Under the pieces are notes generated by a model. The model ran no database searches and was not told the DNA's origin. It saw only the letters and a list, made by a program, of their open reading frames with translations. The position numbers and the translations under genes were made by a program. From positions 33,635 through 97,634 of the forward strand of contig JANXMB010000128.1 of the NCBI GenBank assembly GCA_025354865.1: 64,000 bases of DNA. Reading direction: 5' to 3'. How positions within the stretch are numbered: the stretch's first letter is position 1; each line of letters begins with the position of its first letter. Below are positions 16,222-25,560 of the stretch, in pieces. This stretch comes from Acetobacteraceae bacterium (GTDB taxonomy: Bacteria; Pseudomonadota; Alphaproteobacteria; Acetobacterales; Acetobacteraceae).

Positions 16222-17544
16222 TTAGCCGATGTGCTCGATCATCACCGCACGCTTGAAGGCGGCGTTGGTTGCGGTCGGGATCGTGGTCGGGGTGGTGGTC
16301 GTATCCGACGGCGTGCAGAAGCCACCGATCCAATACCAGGACTGGGCGATGATCTGCTGCAAGCGATCCACCGGTTCGCGAGTCACCATTGCGACGCCAT
16401 CGACCATCGACACGATCGAGTCGGCCGGCGCCACATCCTGCGCGGCCATACCGGCAAAATCCCCTTCGATCAGGGCGCCTTGACCGCAAACGATCGGCCG
16501 ACGGATCGTCGCCCCGGAGAGCGTCGGATGGGGCGTCACAAAGGCTTCGTTGGTCGTAACGAACCGTAGACCGAGGAATTCGTTGGTCATGCCGCGCTTG
16601 AAGACGAGGTTCGCCGACGTCGCACCCTGATACAGTTGTTTGAAATCGGCATCCATGAACAACTGCCGCGCGGACATCGGATCCAGATAGCAGTTGTACG
16701 CACCGCCGATATCGGGCACTGCATTCAGTCGCAATTTAGCGACGGAATCCAACAAAGCCCCCATGGTCAGGGTATCGGACGCCTGGATCAACGACGTATT
16801 GGTACGCTGATTCGGTCGGGAAACGGAGCAGGCTGTGGACGCGGTGGTCGTGTTACCCGCCGTTCCGTCGGCGACGGTGACATTGCTCGACAACGTGAGC
16901 ACGCCGGAAATGCCGTTCGGGGCAGTGGAATTGCTGGTAGTGTCGGCGACGGCGGCGATAGCGATATAAACGCTCGCACCGATCGTGACAGTCAGGGTGT
17001 TGGTCGAACTGACAGGCTGCTGGACACCATTGACGAAAACGGTCTGAAAGCCGCGCAGATCGTCGACTGCCACCGAGGGGCCAGCCGAGGAAAGGGTCGT
17101 CCGAACCCGGGTATTCCCACCGAAATACGCATTGTAAAGCGCATTGCGGGCAAGCTCGTCGAGACTGCGCGCCGCTTGCTCGCCATTCACATACGCGTTC
17201 TGCAGAAACTGCGACGCGATGCCGACCCGGCTGGTGACCATGTTCAAGTCGGTAGTCGCGGCATAGTGGTTGATGCTGAGCGTATACTGTTCGACACCCC
17301 ATCCGGTCGGCGTCAATCCATTGTCCAGATTGGTGTTGGCGGAAGCCGTCAGCGGAGTCGTCACCGTCGGTTTCAGACCGGCGCGGGTTTTGGTCAGCGT
17401 TTCGCCGATACCGACGGAAATCGCTTCGCGATCCGCGCAGGATCGGTACGCCAGCCGCGAACGCAGCGCCTGTTGAAATTCCCGCTCCAGAAAACCTTGT
17501 TGGATGATCGGTTGCAGCGTGGCGGGGAAATTCTGAATGCCCAT
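16222..17544 (-). CDS. Major capsid protein, N4-gp56-like
   Basis: 440 aa. The N-terminus 'LEREFQQALRSRLAYRSCADREA' leads to 'TPLTASANTNLDNGLTPTGWGVEQYTLSINHYAATTDLNM' and 'GEQAARSLDELARNALYNAYFGG'. Together these match the N4-gp56 family of HK97-fold coat proteins as I know it. The centre (about residues 185-260) is Thr/Ser-rich and could be a surface insertion. A canonical scaffold gene is directly upstream. Long intergenic gaps, each with a hairpin, flank the gene on both sides, unlike the rest of this packed operon. Confidence 0.8.
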   Translation of the reverse strand: MGIQNFPATLQPIIQQGFLEREFQQALRSRLAYRSCADREAISVGIGETLTKTRAGLKPTVTTPLTASANTNLDNGLTPTGWGVEQYTLSINHYAATTDLNMVTSRVGIASQFLQNAYVNGEQAARSLDELARNALYNAYFGGNTRVRTTLSSAGPSVAVDDLRGFQTVFVNGVQQPVSSTNTLTVTIGASVYIAIAAVADTTSNSTAPNGISGVLTLSSNVTVADGTAGNTTTASTACSVSRPNQRTNTSLIQASDTLTMGALLDSVAKLRLNAVPDIGGAYNCYLDPMSARQLFMDADFKQLYQGATSANLVFKRGMTNEFLGLRFVTTNEAFVTPHPTLSGATIRRPIVCGQGALIEGDFAGMAAQDVAPADSIVSMVDGVAMVTREPVDRLQQIIAQSWYWIGGFCTPSDTTTTPTTIPTATNAAFKRAVMIEHIG

Positions 17545-17592
17545 TGTAAATCCCTGAAGGAGAGTGTTGATTGAATGCGGATCGTGGAAGCG

Positions 17593-17607
17593 CGTCCGTT
17601 ACGGACG
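17593..17607 (-). other. Short palindrome/hairpin upstream of the capsid gene
   Basis: CGTCCGTTACGGACG is a perfect 15-nt odd palindrome that can form a 6-bp stem with a TTA loop. It lies in the 125-nt gap between the scaffold and capsid genes. There is no T-run after it on the minus strand, so it is more likely an mRNA-processing, stabilising or protein-binding site than a terminator. Confidence 0.4.
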
Positions 17608-17669
17608 TTGCGATCTACTATTAAAACAAATATTTGGAGCGAACCGAACGGCCCTGCTCGGTCATTGCT

Positions 17670-18083
17670 TTAAGATCGGTGACGCAGGATCGCGTCCCGC
17701 GCGACCTGGTATTCGGCGTCGGTCATGTCGGTCGCAAGCTTTTGGCGCGGCGGTTGGGACGGCGGTGCGTTGCCGGCGGCAGAGGTAAATGCCCGGCCGA
17801 ACAGCCATGGTTTGTCCTTGCGAACCTGCGCCATCAATGCAGTTGCCCCCTGCACTTCCCCGTTATCGGAAACGACGACGCCGGTCAGATCGAGCATTTT
17901 CAACCCGTCCAGATCGACCATCCCGGCACGCATCGCCTCGGCTTGCAAATGAGCTTTTACAATCCCGCTCTCGGCCCGCTGTTTCACCTGGACCAATTCC
18001 TGTTCCAGGTGCTCGCAGCGTGCTCTGAGTTCCGCCACGGGATCCGCAGCGGGATCGTTGTCGTTATTCTCGCCAGACATCAT
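17670..18083 (-). CDS. Capsid scaffolding protein-like
   Basis: 137 aa. The N-terminal half is a coiled coil (PVAELRARCEHLEQELVQVKQRAE), followed by 'AMRAGMVDLDGLKMLDLTGV', a linker rich in Pro/Gln, and a basic C-terminal helix (DAEYQVARDAILRHRS). A coiled coil plus basic C-terminal helix, encoded between portal and coat genes, is the standard architecture of phage scaffolding proteins. It starts with overlapping ATGs at the portal stop. Confidence 0.75.
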   Translation of the reverse strand: MMSGENNDNDPAADPVAELRARCEHLEQELVQVKQRAESGIVKAHLQAEAMRAGMVDLDGLKMLDLTGVVVSDNGEVQGATALMAQVRKDKPWLFGRAFTSAAGNAPPSQPPRQKLATDMTDAEYQVARDAILRHRS

Positions 18084-19495
18084 GGCTCCTTCTGGTTCCG
18101 ATCGGTTTCAATGCGATTGAGTTCACCCGGGACATCTTCGATATCGTAAGATGAAGCCAGGGTTTTCACGGCCGTCTCACGGCTGATATGTCCAGCATTC
18201 GCCAGCGTCGAAAGCGTTTGCGCGTCCCGTTGACGGTCCTCGGATGTGGGCGGATACCAGGCGGGCCAGCGTAACGATAGCGGCGCCGTCGTATCCAACG
18301 GTCCGATCTGCCGACCGGCGACGATCAACGAATATCGGACCGATGCCCGGACCACCATGCGCATCAGCGCCAATAGGGCGCCCTCGCCGTAGGTAACCCG
18401 CAGATTATCGGCCAGCCACAGTAAGCCTTGGTTCAACATCTCCAGGGCGCGACCCGATTGTGCGGCGGTGAGCTTGCTGGGGCTGGCCCGATTGCCATGG
18501 ATGCTTTCCAAGGCGAATTCCCGCAGCAACCGCACATACTCGATGACGGCCGAGGATGCGGTACCCCCGATTTCGAGCAATCGTGCATCGCCCTTCTCGC
18601 TGACGATCAAGGCATTGCCGGCACCTCTGACGATCTCGGAATCGACACCGGCCGGTTCCTTGATCAAAAGCGTCGGGTCGCTGCTGTATTTCAGCCCACG
18701 CCCGGCTTGGCTGAGCTGATAGTCGATTTCGATCTGCGTCTCGATAGCGGCCTGGAATGTGCAGGCGCCATCGTTGCTGTCGCCGGTCACCGAAAAGCCG
18801 GGCAAGTTACGAATCCAGACGATCGGCACGAAACCTAGGCCGTGTCGAACAGTACGGGTCGTATCGATGTCCGGCGGAAGGTTGGATGCGGTCGGCGATG
18901 GCAGGAACCATGTTTCGGTTTCTGTATCCCAATGACGGGCGAACCAGTAGTCCTGATCGATATCGTCGATCTCGTAACCGCTTGCGGCCAGCACGTGGCC
19001 CGATACTTTGTAGCGTTCCGTGACGGACAGCAGATCGTCCGGCGCCGCCGGATCCCATGTCGGGGTCAAATAGAGTGTATCGACGTAGCTGAAAAAGACG
19101 CGTCCGCGCAGAACGCGCATTAGCACGGCAGCGGAACCGATCGAACCTTTGATGGCCGTTTCCGTCATTACGAGGTTCAGGCGCGTTTCTTTGATCAAAT
19201 CGGCCAGGATGCCCCGCAGCGTATGATCCGGGCAGTCGACCGAGGGAAAATGCCCCTCGCTGAACAAGAGAGAAACGCTATCTTCGACGACCAGCCGACA
19301 AAGCGGATACCGGACGCTGGGGCGCCGATTTCGCAGTGGAATATACTCTCCGCCAGCGCCGCGCTCTTCATTGAATGAGTAAGGCAGGATATTGTAAAAT
19401 GTGCCGGTAAGGACGCGGTTCAATATATCCAGCGTGCGTGTGCGGCCGGGATAAGCGGTGTCTCTGGGGACGAGGGCACCGATCGTGTCGAACAT
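18080..19495 (-). CDS. Phage portal protein
   Basis: 471 aa, of usual portal size. The N-terminal region (TRTLDILNRVLTGTFYNILPYSF, then YPLCRLVVEDSVSLLFSEG) and the core with 'IEIDYQLSQAGRGLKYSSDPTLLIKEP' resemble SPP1 gp6-like portals. The C-terminal segment (LGTLANAGHISRETAVKTLASSYDIED-like) contains the 'T..L...G.iS.eTa........d.e.E' pattern seen at portal C-termini. The portal forms the dodecameric ring for DNA entry and docking of the terminase encoded 17 nt upstream. Confidence 0.85.
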   Translation of the reverse strand: MFDTIGALVPRDTAYPGRTRTLDILNRVLTGTFYNILPYSFNEERGAGGEYIPLRNRRPSVRYPLCRLVVEDSVSLLFSEGHFPSVDCPDHTLRGILADLIKETRLNLVMTETAIKGSIGSAAVLMRVLRGRVFFSYVDTLYLTPTWDPAAPDDLLSVTERYKVSGHVLAASGYEIDDIDQDYWFARHWDTETETWFLPSPTASNLPPDIDTTRTVRHGLGFVPIVWIRNLPGFSVTGDSNDGACTFQAAIETQIEIDYQLSQAGRGLKYSSDPTLLIKEPAGVDSEIVRGAGNALIVSEKGDARLLEIGGTASSAVIEYVRLLREFALESIHGNRASPSKLTAAQSGRALEMLNQGLLWLADNLRVTYGEGALLALMRMVVRASVRYSLIVAGRQIGPLDTTAPLSLRWPAWYPPTSEDRQRDAQTLSTLANAGHISRETAVKTLASSYDIEDVPGELNRIETDRNQKEP

Positions 19496-19512
19496 ATAAC
19501 CCTCATGCGGTG

Positions 19513-20928
19513 TTATCTTGATAGGTGAAGGCTGGCGATCTTCCGGGTGGGAGTGCCCAGATTCACAAGCGTCATAAAGGCCCGCACGAAAGCATCGACC
19601 TGATCGTCTTTGCCTCCGTAGGGAAAATCCCTTAATTCATCGGCAAATATGCGATTCCAATCCGCTCGCACGATCGAAACATTTCCGGCTTCGACCTGCG
19701 ATGACAAAGGTTGTGCCCGGACAATCTTCGAACCGCTTTCGCGTGAAGCAACCACATGGTAACCGGCGAGAAGCCCGGTCAGATGGGCCACCTGACTCTT
19801 GCCGGCTTGGCCCGGATCTTCGGGAAGGCCGACATGCACCGATGGTCCGTCGGTTCGTGCCGCTGCGAGAATGGCTTGCTCGATATCGCGTGCCGTTCCG
19901 CGGGTGCGCACAACGTCCAGAACCAGGAATTGTCCGGGCCGTTCCAGTCGCAATTTGACCCCGACGGTCCAGTCGGGATTGTTCGTACCATTCGCGACCG
20001 TTGCCGCCAGATCCCATGCCCGCACGGTCCTCCCGCCCGGGGTGGAGGACCCATCGACGGGCACCAGACAGGCAACTTTGAACATGCCGCCTTCGAGTGG
20101 GCGGGGCGATTGCTGATAGGCCGCGAACCAAGCCCGTTCTCCGACGGTCGCGCGCTTTCGTGCGAGAGCGTGGACATCTTCCCACTCCGGCCAAAGCGCA
20201 GCGCCGGGGGGGCGTCCGAGCGGATCGGCGTCTTCGGCGATGGCGGGAAGTCGGAGAATGCGCCAACCGTCATCGACATGTTGCCGGAGACGGCCAGCAA
20301 GATCGTCTTCGTGCCATCGTGTCATAACGATGAGAATGCGGCCTTTCGGCTTCAGGCGGGTTGTCAGGTCGGATCGATACCATTCCCAAAGCCGATCCCG
20401 ATCGGTATGTCGGTCCGCCTGCGCCTGACTGCCAACAGGATCGTCCACGATCACCAGATCGGCTCGGCGTCCGATAATCGAGCCCCGGGTTCCGGCAGCG
20501 AAATATTCTCCGCCGTTGGAGATACGCCATTGCAATGCCGATCTGTTACCCTTGGCCAGTGTGTAACCGAGCTGGGCTTCTTGGGTCGATATCAGGTCGC
20601 GGACCTGCCCGCCAAAATAGGCGGCGAGCGAGGCATTGTGGGACGCGGCGATGATGGAGCTACCGGGATGCTGCCCAAACCACCAGGCTGGGAATAGTTT
20701 CGACGCGAAGGTCGATTTTGCCGAACCCGGCGGCATGTGGACGAGAAGCCGATCGATGCGACCGGCCGATAGCGATTCCAATTCGCTCAGCAGCAACCGA
20801 TGGTGCCGAGCGGGGGTTTGGTCGGAGCTTTTCAGAACATGGACAGCCCAATCAGAGAGAGTAATAGGAGACGAATTCACCGGAATCGTCGCGGCCTCGG
20901 ATTTGCGGTCGTCTTGCGGACTCCTCAT
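19513..20928 (-). CDS. Terminase large subunit
   Basis: 471 aa. The ATPase domain carries a Walker A variant (MPPGSAKST, K near residue 71), a Walker B (DLVIVDDPVG, D162/D163) and a coupling region (GRILIVMTRWHEDDLAGRL). The C-terminal RNaseH-like nuclease has 'VRAWDLAAT' near residue 300 and a final acidic motif 'GGKDDQVDAF' near 447. It packages DNA into the prohead. No small-terminase gene is visible upstream. The first gene of the operon, it starts about 270 nt downstream of a candidate promoter. The ATG has no strong Shine-Dalgarno. Confidence 0.92.
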   Translation of the reverse strand: MRSPQDDRKSEAATIPVNSSPITLSDWAVHVLKSSDQTPARHHRLLLSELESLSAGRIDRLLVHMPPGSAKSTFASKLFPAWWFGQHPGSSIIAASHNASLAAYFGGQVRDLISTQEAQLGYTLAKGNRSALQWRISNGGEYFAAGTRGSIIGRRADLVIVDDPVGSQAQADRHTDRDRLWEWYRSDLTTRLKPKGRILIVMTRWHEDDLAGRLRQHVDDGWRILRLPAIAEDADPLGRPPGAALWPEWEDVHALARKRATVGERAWFAAYQQSPRPLEGGMFKVACLVPVDGSSTPGGRTVRAWDLAATVANGTNNPDWTVGVKLRLERPGQFLVLDVVRTRGTARDIEQAILAAARTDGPSVHVGLPEDPGQAGKSQVAHLTGLLAGYHVVASRESGSKIVRAQPLSSQVEAGNVSIVRADWNRIFADELRDFPYGGKDDQVDAFVRAFMTLVNLGTPTRKIASLHLSR

Positions 20929-21333
20929 CGATCAGAGGACCGATTTCCAGTACGAAATGTATCGCATATTTGCCTTTACCGTTTCGCGTATGAATGCACG
21001 GCACCTTGCCTACGGGGCGCCTGTGGCGCGAAAGCGCCGGCTTGCAGCGCCGAAGAAGACAGGCCGATGCTCAGTCGCCTCGTCGAAGAGACGGCTTTAC
21101 TGTGCGGAATATAGAAATCGCGTAATATATGAAGCAAAGACGGCGGAGGCACCGGGAAAATGGGGCGCACCGGCCGTCGCGGCGCAAATCGCCATCGTGA
21201 GAAAAGGTATACGCTTTTTTGGGGTAGTTGGTCAAGCATTTTTTCCCTGAGAGGCATAATTTCTTTGGTGGCCGGCACGGCCCGCAAGCGGCACCACGGT
21301 GGCGTCGAACGGCATTAGTGGCTAAACAGCGGT
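20929..21333. other. 405-bp non-coding junction between phage module and chromosome
   Basis: No convincing gene is seen here. The short frames in the track (for example 20976..21287) are Arg/Ser/Pro-rich and lack protein character. The segment is more AT-rich than its surroundings (AATATAGAAATCGCG and similar). It contains a leftward promoter candidate and probably the leader of the phage late transcript. The boundary of the prophage may lie here, but I could not identify an att core or a target-site duplication. Confidence 0.5.
21206..21235 (-). promoter_or_regulatory. Candidate sigma70 promoter reading toward the terminase
   Basis: On the minus strand TTGACC (21235-21230) and TATACC (21211-21206) are separated by 18 bp. 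Transcription would start near 21,199 and leave a leader of about 270 nt before the terminase ATG. The -35 matches 5 of 6 consensus positions and the -10 matches 4 of 6. A promoter at the head of this operon is expected. Confidence 0.45.
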
Positions 21334-24165
21334 GTGCATCGAACGATTCCCCTGCCGCCCGGGCCGGCAATCGCGGTTGGGTATGGCCGCAGCGCCGTGC
21401 TCACGCCCGACGGCGAACTGCTGACCATCCCCACACACGAATCCGCCGCGCTCCTGAGGGGCATGCCCCCGCCGCTGTTGGTCCACGCGCCGGCAACCTT
21501 CCGCCGGCTCGGTGTTCGGCCGGGGCCGGCGTTCGACCTCCTGGAACTGTTCGCCTTCGTCTACCCCGCCAAGGCCGCCGCTCCGACGGCCCGAGGTCTC
21601 GCGCTGGCGTTGGACCATCCCTATAAGGAAGACGGTCTCGATGCGGAGGCAGCGTTGCTGCCGGACCTGACAGCCGCAATGCTCCATCGTTTGCAGCAGG
21701 CCCGCGACACTTTGTTGAATCGCGATGCAGCCGGGTTGGCCGCCTACATGGGCAAGGCCGGCTGGGGCTGGGCACCCTATGTGATGGCTGCCCTCGGCCG
21801 AGAAGGGGACACCGCGTCCAACGAACCCTTGAAGGTCTGGAAGCGACTGCCGGAATGGGAAGAAGCAGCCCCTGTGCCGCCGCCGACCTCCCATCCCGTC
21901 AGCCAGGCCGAAGCCCGCAGTCGGCTCGCAACCCTGCTCGGTCCCCAGGCGGAGCAAAGGCCCGGGCAAGGCGATTACGCTGGCGCGGTCACGGCCGCCT
22001 TCGCGCCGCGGGAGGTTCGGGGCGATCCGCACATCGTCCTGGCCGAGGCCGGGACGGGCACGGGTAAAACCCTGGGCTACCTCGCGCCGGCCAGCGTCTG
22101 GGCGGAAAAAAATCGCGGCCCTGTTTGGATCAGCACCTTCACCCGCCACCTCCAACGGCAAATCGATTCCGAGGTGAACAAGCTGATCCCGGACGCCGCC
22201 GAACGCCGCAAACGCGTCGTCGTTCGCAAAGGCCGGGAGAACTATCTCTGCCTGCTGAACCTGGAAGACGCGGTCATGGGCGCGACCGGGGGGATGGCTT
22301 TCTCCCAGGCCATTTTGCTTGGACTAATTGCCCGCTGGGCCGTCTCCAGCGCCGATGGCGACCTCCAAGGCGGCGACCTCCCTGGCTGGCTCGGGGAACT
22401 GCATGGCCAGGTGGCGATCGCCGCCCTGGCCGATCGACGCGGCGAGTGCATACATTCGGCCTGCCCCCATTGGCGGCGTTGCTTCGTGGAACACACGATC
22501 CGACGCGCCAAAACCGCCGATCTGGTGGTCGCGAACCACGCCCTCGTGATGACCCAGGCCGCATGGGGGGGGCTCGACGATAACGCCGTCCCGACACGCT
22601 ACGTGTTCGACGAAGGCCATCATCTGTTCGACGCGGCGGATTCGGCCTTTTCTGCCGTGCTTTCGGGACTTGAAACGGCGGAGTTGCGGCGCTGGCTGTT
22701 GGGCGCGGAAGGCGGCCGATCCCGTGCAAGGGGCCTGCGGCGGCGGATCGAGGAACTGGTGGCCGGACGCCCCAACCTGGAGGCCCCGCTCGATGCCGTC
22801 CTGCAGGCCGCTCGCACACTGCCCGCCGGTGGTTGGGCGCAACGCCTGACGGAGGCCGGACCGGAATTGACCGGGATCGAGGCAACCAGAGCCAATCCGA
22901 CCGAGGTCTTTCTGCGCGTGGTACATCGGCAAGTGCTCGCCCGAGTCGGTAACGCCGACGATGCGCCAGGACGCCCCGCAGCCTGGGGTGCCCTGGAATG
23001 CGATGTGTTTCCAATCGCAGCCGATGTCTCCAACGCTTCAGAGTCCCTCGTTCGGGCGCTCGGGCGCATCGCCGAGCCGGCGACGACATTGTGCAATCGT
23101 CTGACAGCGCGCCTGGAAGACGAGGCGGAGGATATGGATACCGCGACCAGGGTGCGGATCGAAGCCGTATGCCGGTCGCTGACCCGGCGCGCCTTGAATC
23201 CGCTCGCCGCTTGGCAAGGTATGCTGCGCGCATTGACCGAGGTGCCAGCGGAGCCCGGCCAGCGTCCGGAGCATGTCTTGTTTCTGCGGATCGACCGGCG
23301 CGATGGGAATCGGGACGTGGATGTCGGCTTGCATCGACACTGGTTGGACCCGACGATCCCGTTCGCCGCGACTTTGGCTGCGCCCGCGCAAGGGTTAGTG
23401 GTGACGTCGGCCACCTTGCGCGATTCTGGGGACACGGATCCCGAAGCCGCCTGGATCGCGGCCGAAGCTCGGGTCGGCGCGCGGCACCTGCCGTCCCCCG
23501 CGATACGCACAGCCGTGTCGTCGCCGTTCGACTATGCCGCGCAGACTCGCGCCTTCGTGGTGACCGATGTTGCCGGTACCAATCTCGATCGACTGGCGGC
23601 CGCGTACCGAGCGCTGTTCTTGGCGGCGGGCGGCGGCGGCCTCGGGTTGTTTACCGCAATCCGGCGGTTGCGCGCGGTGCACGAACGGATTGCGCCGGAT
23701 TTGGAAGCAGCAGGCATCCCGCTATTCGCCCAACATGTCGATGTAATGGGGAATGCCACTCTGGTAGACATCTTCCGAACCGAGGAAGAAAGCTGTCTGC
23801 TCGGAACCGACGCTATGCGCGACGGGGTCGATGTGCCGGGTCGAGCGCTTCGGTTGGTTGTGTTCGAAAAAGTGCCATGGCCGAGGCCGGATATTCTGCA
23901 CCGTGAGCGGCGCATCCACCTTTCCGAAGGCGATCCGAGGGGTTACGACGACCGTATCGCGCGGTTGCGTCTGCGCCAGGCATTCGGGCGGTTGATACGA
24001 CGCGCCTCCGACCGGGGGGTTTTCGTGCTGCTCGATCGTGGGACGCCAAGCCGCATCCTGTCGGCTTTTCCCGCCGGCGTGACCGTCGAACGCGTCGGGC
24101 TCGCGCAAGCCGTTGCCCGAACCAGCGCGTTCTTGTCCGAAACGCCGCCTGCCGGCGCAATTTGA
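21334..24165 (+). CDS. ATP-dependent DNA helicase, DinG/XPD-like
   Basis: 943 aa from a GTG start. Motif I is AEAGTGTGKTLGYLAP near residue 240. Four cysteines between motifs I and II (ENYLC, then ECIHSACPHWRRC) have the spacing of the XPD/DinG iron-sulfur cluster. The DEAH-type box is FDEGHHLFD near residue 430. The C-terminal half ends with 'LGTDAMRDGVDVPG' and 'RLRQAFGRLIRR', the usual motifs V and VI. About 210 N-terminal residues precede the helicase core and are not assigned. Such 5'-3' helicases resolve R-loops and other unusual DNA structures. The gene is followed by a sensor kinase 8 nt downstream. Confidence 0.85.
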   Translation: MHRTIPLPPGPAIAVGYGRSAVLTPDGELLTIPTHESAALLRGMPPPLLVHAPATFRRLGVRPGPAFDLLELFAFVYPAKAAAPTARGLALALDHPYKEDGLDAEAALLPDLTAAMLHRLQQARDTLLNRDAAGLAAYMGKAGWGWAPYVMAALGREGDTASNEPLKVWKRLPEWEEAAPVPPPTSHPVSQAEARSRLATLLGPQAEQRPGQGDYAGAVTAAFAPREVRGDPHIVLAEAGTGTGKTLGYLAPASVWAEKNRGPVWISTFTRHLQRQIDSEVNKLIPDAAERRKRVVVRKGRENYLCLLNLEDAVMGATGGMAFSQAILLGLIARWAVSSADGDLQGGDLPGWLGELHGQVAIAALADRRGECIHSACPHWRRCFVEHTIRRAKTADLVVANHALVMTQAAWGGLDDNAVPTRYVFDEGHHLFDAADSAFSAVLSGLETAELRRWLLGAEGGRSRARGLRRRIEELVAGRPNLEAPLDAVLQAARTLPAGGWAQRLTEAGPELTGIEATRANPTEVFLRVVHRQVLARVGNADDAPGRPAAWGALECDVFPIAADVSNASESLVRALGRIAEPATTLCNRLTARLEDEAEDMDTATRVRIEAVCRSLTRRALNPLAAWQGMLRALTEVPAEPGQRPEHVLFLRIDRRDGNRDVDVGLHRHWLDPTIPFAATLAAPAQGLVVTSATLRDSGDTDPEAAWIAAEARVGARHLPSPAIRTAVSSPFDYAAQTRAFVVTDVAGTNLDRLAAAYRALFLAAGGGGLGLFTAIRRLRAVHERIAPDLEAAGIPLFAQHVDVMGNATLVDIFRTEEESCLLGTDAMRDGVDVPGRALRLVVFEKVPWPRPDILHRERRIHLSEGDPRGYDDRIARLRLRQAFGRLIRRASDRGVFVLLDRGTPSRILSAFPAGVTVERVGLAQAVARTSAFLSETPPAGAI

Positions 24166-24173
24166 GGTAACCG

Positions 24174-25538
24174 ATGTTCGCCCTTGTCGCGAGTATCGCG
24201 AGTCTTCCGACAGTCTGCCTGTTCGTCGGGGCCGCCATGGGATGGGTGCAGCCATGGGCAGCCCTCGGCATCGCCTGTCTCACGATCTTGGTCGCCGCTG
24301 CGTGCGTGGCGGTCGTGCGGCGCGATCAACGGCTGCTGTCGTTCGTGGTCCGTAAGCTCGCCTCGGATGAGCCGCAGGATGCATCTGCGGTGGTTGCCGA
24401 GCCGATCGTGCTCGAAACATTGGGGCGCGAACTGGATTATCTGGCGCGTCGGGTCGCACCCCGCGCGGCGTTGGTCGAACAATTGCGGCGGGCAGACGCC
24501 CTCATTCTCGAACGGTTGCCGGATCCCTTGATCGTGCTGGCCGGCGACGGCGCGGTGCGCCGAGCCAATGCGGCCGCACGCTCGACCTATGGCGACGATA
24601 TGGCGGCGGTACTCCGCCATCCCGGTTTACGGGGGGCGATCGAGCGTACCTTTGCCTCCGGCGCGGTGCAGACAGCGGAATTGACTTTGCCCGCGCCGGT
24701 GGAGCGCGATGTACAGGCGTCGGTCGTGCCGATGGACCCGCCGCTGGCCGATGGGGGCCGCGCGATCGTTGTTTTATCCGACCGAACCCGCGAACGCATG
24801 GTTGAGCGTATGCGTGCCGATTTCGTTGCCAATGTCAGCCATGAGCTTCGCACGCCGCTGACATCGTTGATCGGGTTTATTGAAACATTGCGCGGTCCCG
24901 CCGCCGACGATCCCCCTGCCCAGCAACGATTTCTCGCCATCATGGCGGAGCAGGGCGCGCGGATGAACCGGCTGATCGACGACTTGTTGAGTCTCTCCAG
25001 GATCGAATTGATCGAGCACCAACTCCCATCGGAGGCTATGGACCTCAAGGAATTGATCGGTCGGCTGGTAGCAGCGTTCGAGCCGCGCTTGTTGCAACGG
25101 AATGCGCGTGTCGATGTGCAGTTCGAGGACGGTTTGCCGGAAATCGTTGGCGATCCAGATCAAATAGCCCAGGTCGTACAAAACCTCCTGGACAACGCGA
25201 TGAAATACGGCGGCGAGGGCGGCACGATCGGTTTGAAGGTCGAACGTCCGCCGCCTGGGGGCCGGTGGCCGAACCGTCCGGGCCTGACGATCGTCGTGAC
25301 GGATCGCGGTGCCGGCATCCCGCGCGAGCACATTCCAAGGCTGACCGAGCGCTTTTACCGCGTTGACAAAGGGCGGTCTCGGGCGGTGGGCGGCACGGGG
25401 CTGGGTCTGGCGATCGTCAAGCATATCGTCAACCGCCATCGCGGCCAGCTATCGATCGAGAGCGAGGTCGGTGTCGGCACCACCGTCGGTGTGTGGCTGC
25501 CCCTCACGCAGCCATCGGCTGGGACCAAGGCGGCGTAG
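24174..25538 (+). CDS. PhoR-like sensor histidine kinase
   Basis: 454 aa. Two N-terminal hydrophobic segments (residues ~1-45) are followed by a PAS-like region (LERLPDPLIVLAGDGAVRRAN). The HisKA H-box is FVANVSHELRTPLTSL (His near 223). The ATPase domain has QNLLDNAMKYGGEGG, DRGAGIPREHIPRLTERFYR and GGTGLGLAIVKHIV. Domain order and the near-PhoR spacing suggest phosphate sensing. No phoB-, pst- or other response-regulator gene is adjacent, so the partner must be encoded elsewhere. A ribosome binding site with GAGG lies upstream. Confidence 0.8.
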   Translation: MFALVASIASLPTVCLFVGAAMGWVQPWAALGIACLTILVAAACVAVVRRDQRLLSFVVRKLASDEPQDASAVVAEPIVLETLGRELDYLARRVAPRAALVEQLRRADALILERLPDPLIVLAGDGAVRRANAAARSTYGDDMAAVLRHPGLRGAIERTFASGAVQTAELTLPAPVERDVQASVVPMDPPLADGGRAIVVLSDRTRERMVERMRADFVANVSHELRTPLTSLIGFIETLRGPAADDPPAQQRFLAIMAEQGARMNRLIDDLLSLSRIELIEHQLPSEAMDLKELIGRLVAAFEPRLLQRNARVDVQFEDGLPEIVGDPDQIAQVVQNLLDNAMKYGGEGGTIGLKVERPPPGGRWPNRPGLTIVVTDRGAGIPREHIPRLTERFYRVDKGRSRAVGGTGLGLAIVKHIVNRHRGQLSIESEVGVGTTVGVWLPLTQPSAGTKAA

Positions 25539-25560
25539 GGGTCCGGGCGGGCGATAAAGC

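Noticed and set aside
20976-21287. 103-aa minus-strand ORF between the terminase and helicase genes (candidate small terminase)
   Set aside because: It has an Arg/Ser/Pro-rich composition, no helix-turn-helix and no plausible ribosome binding site.
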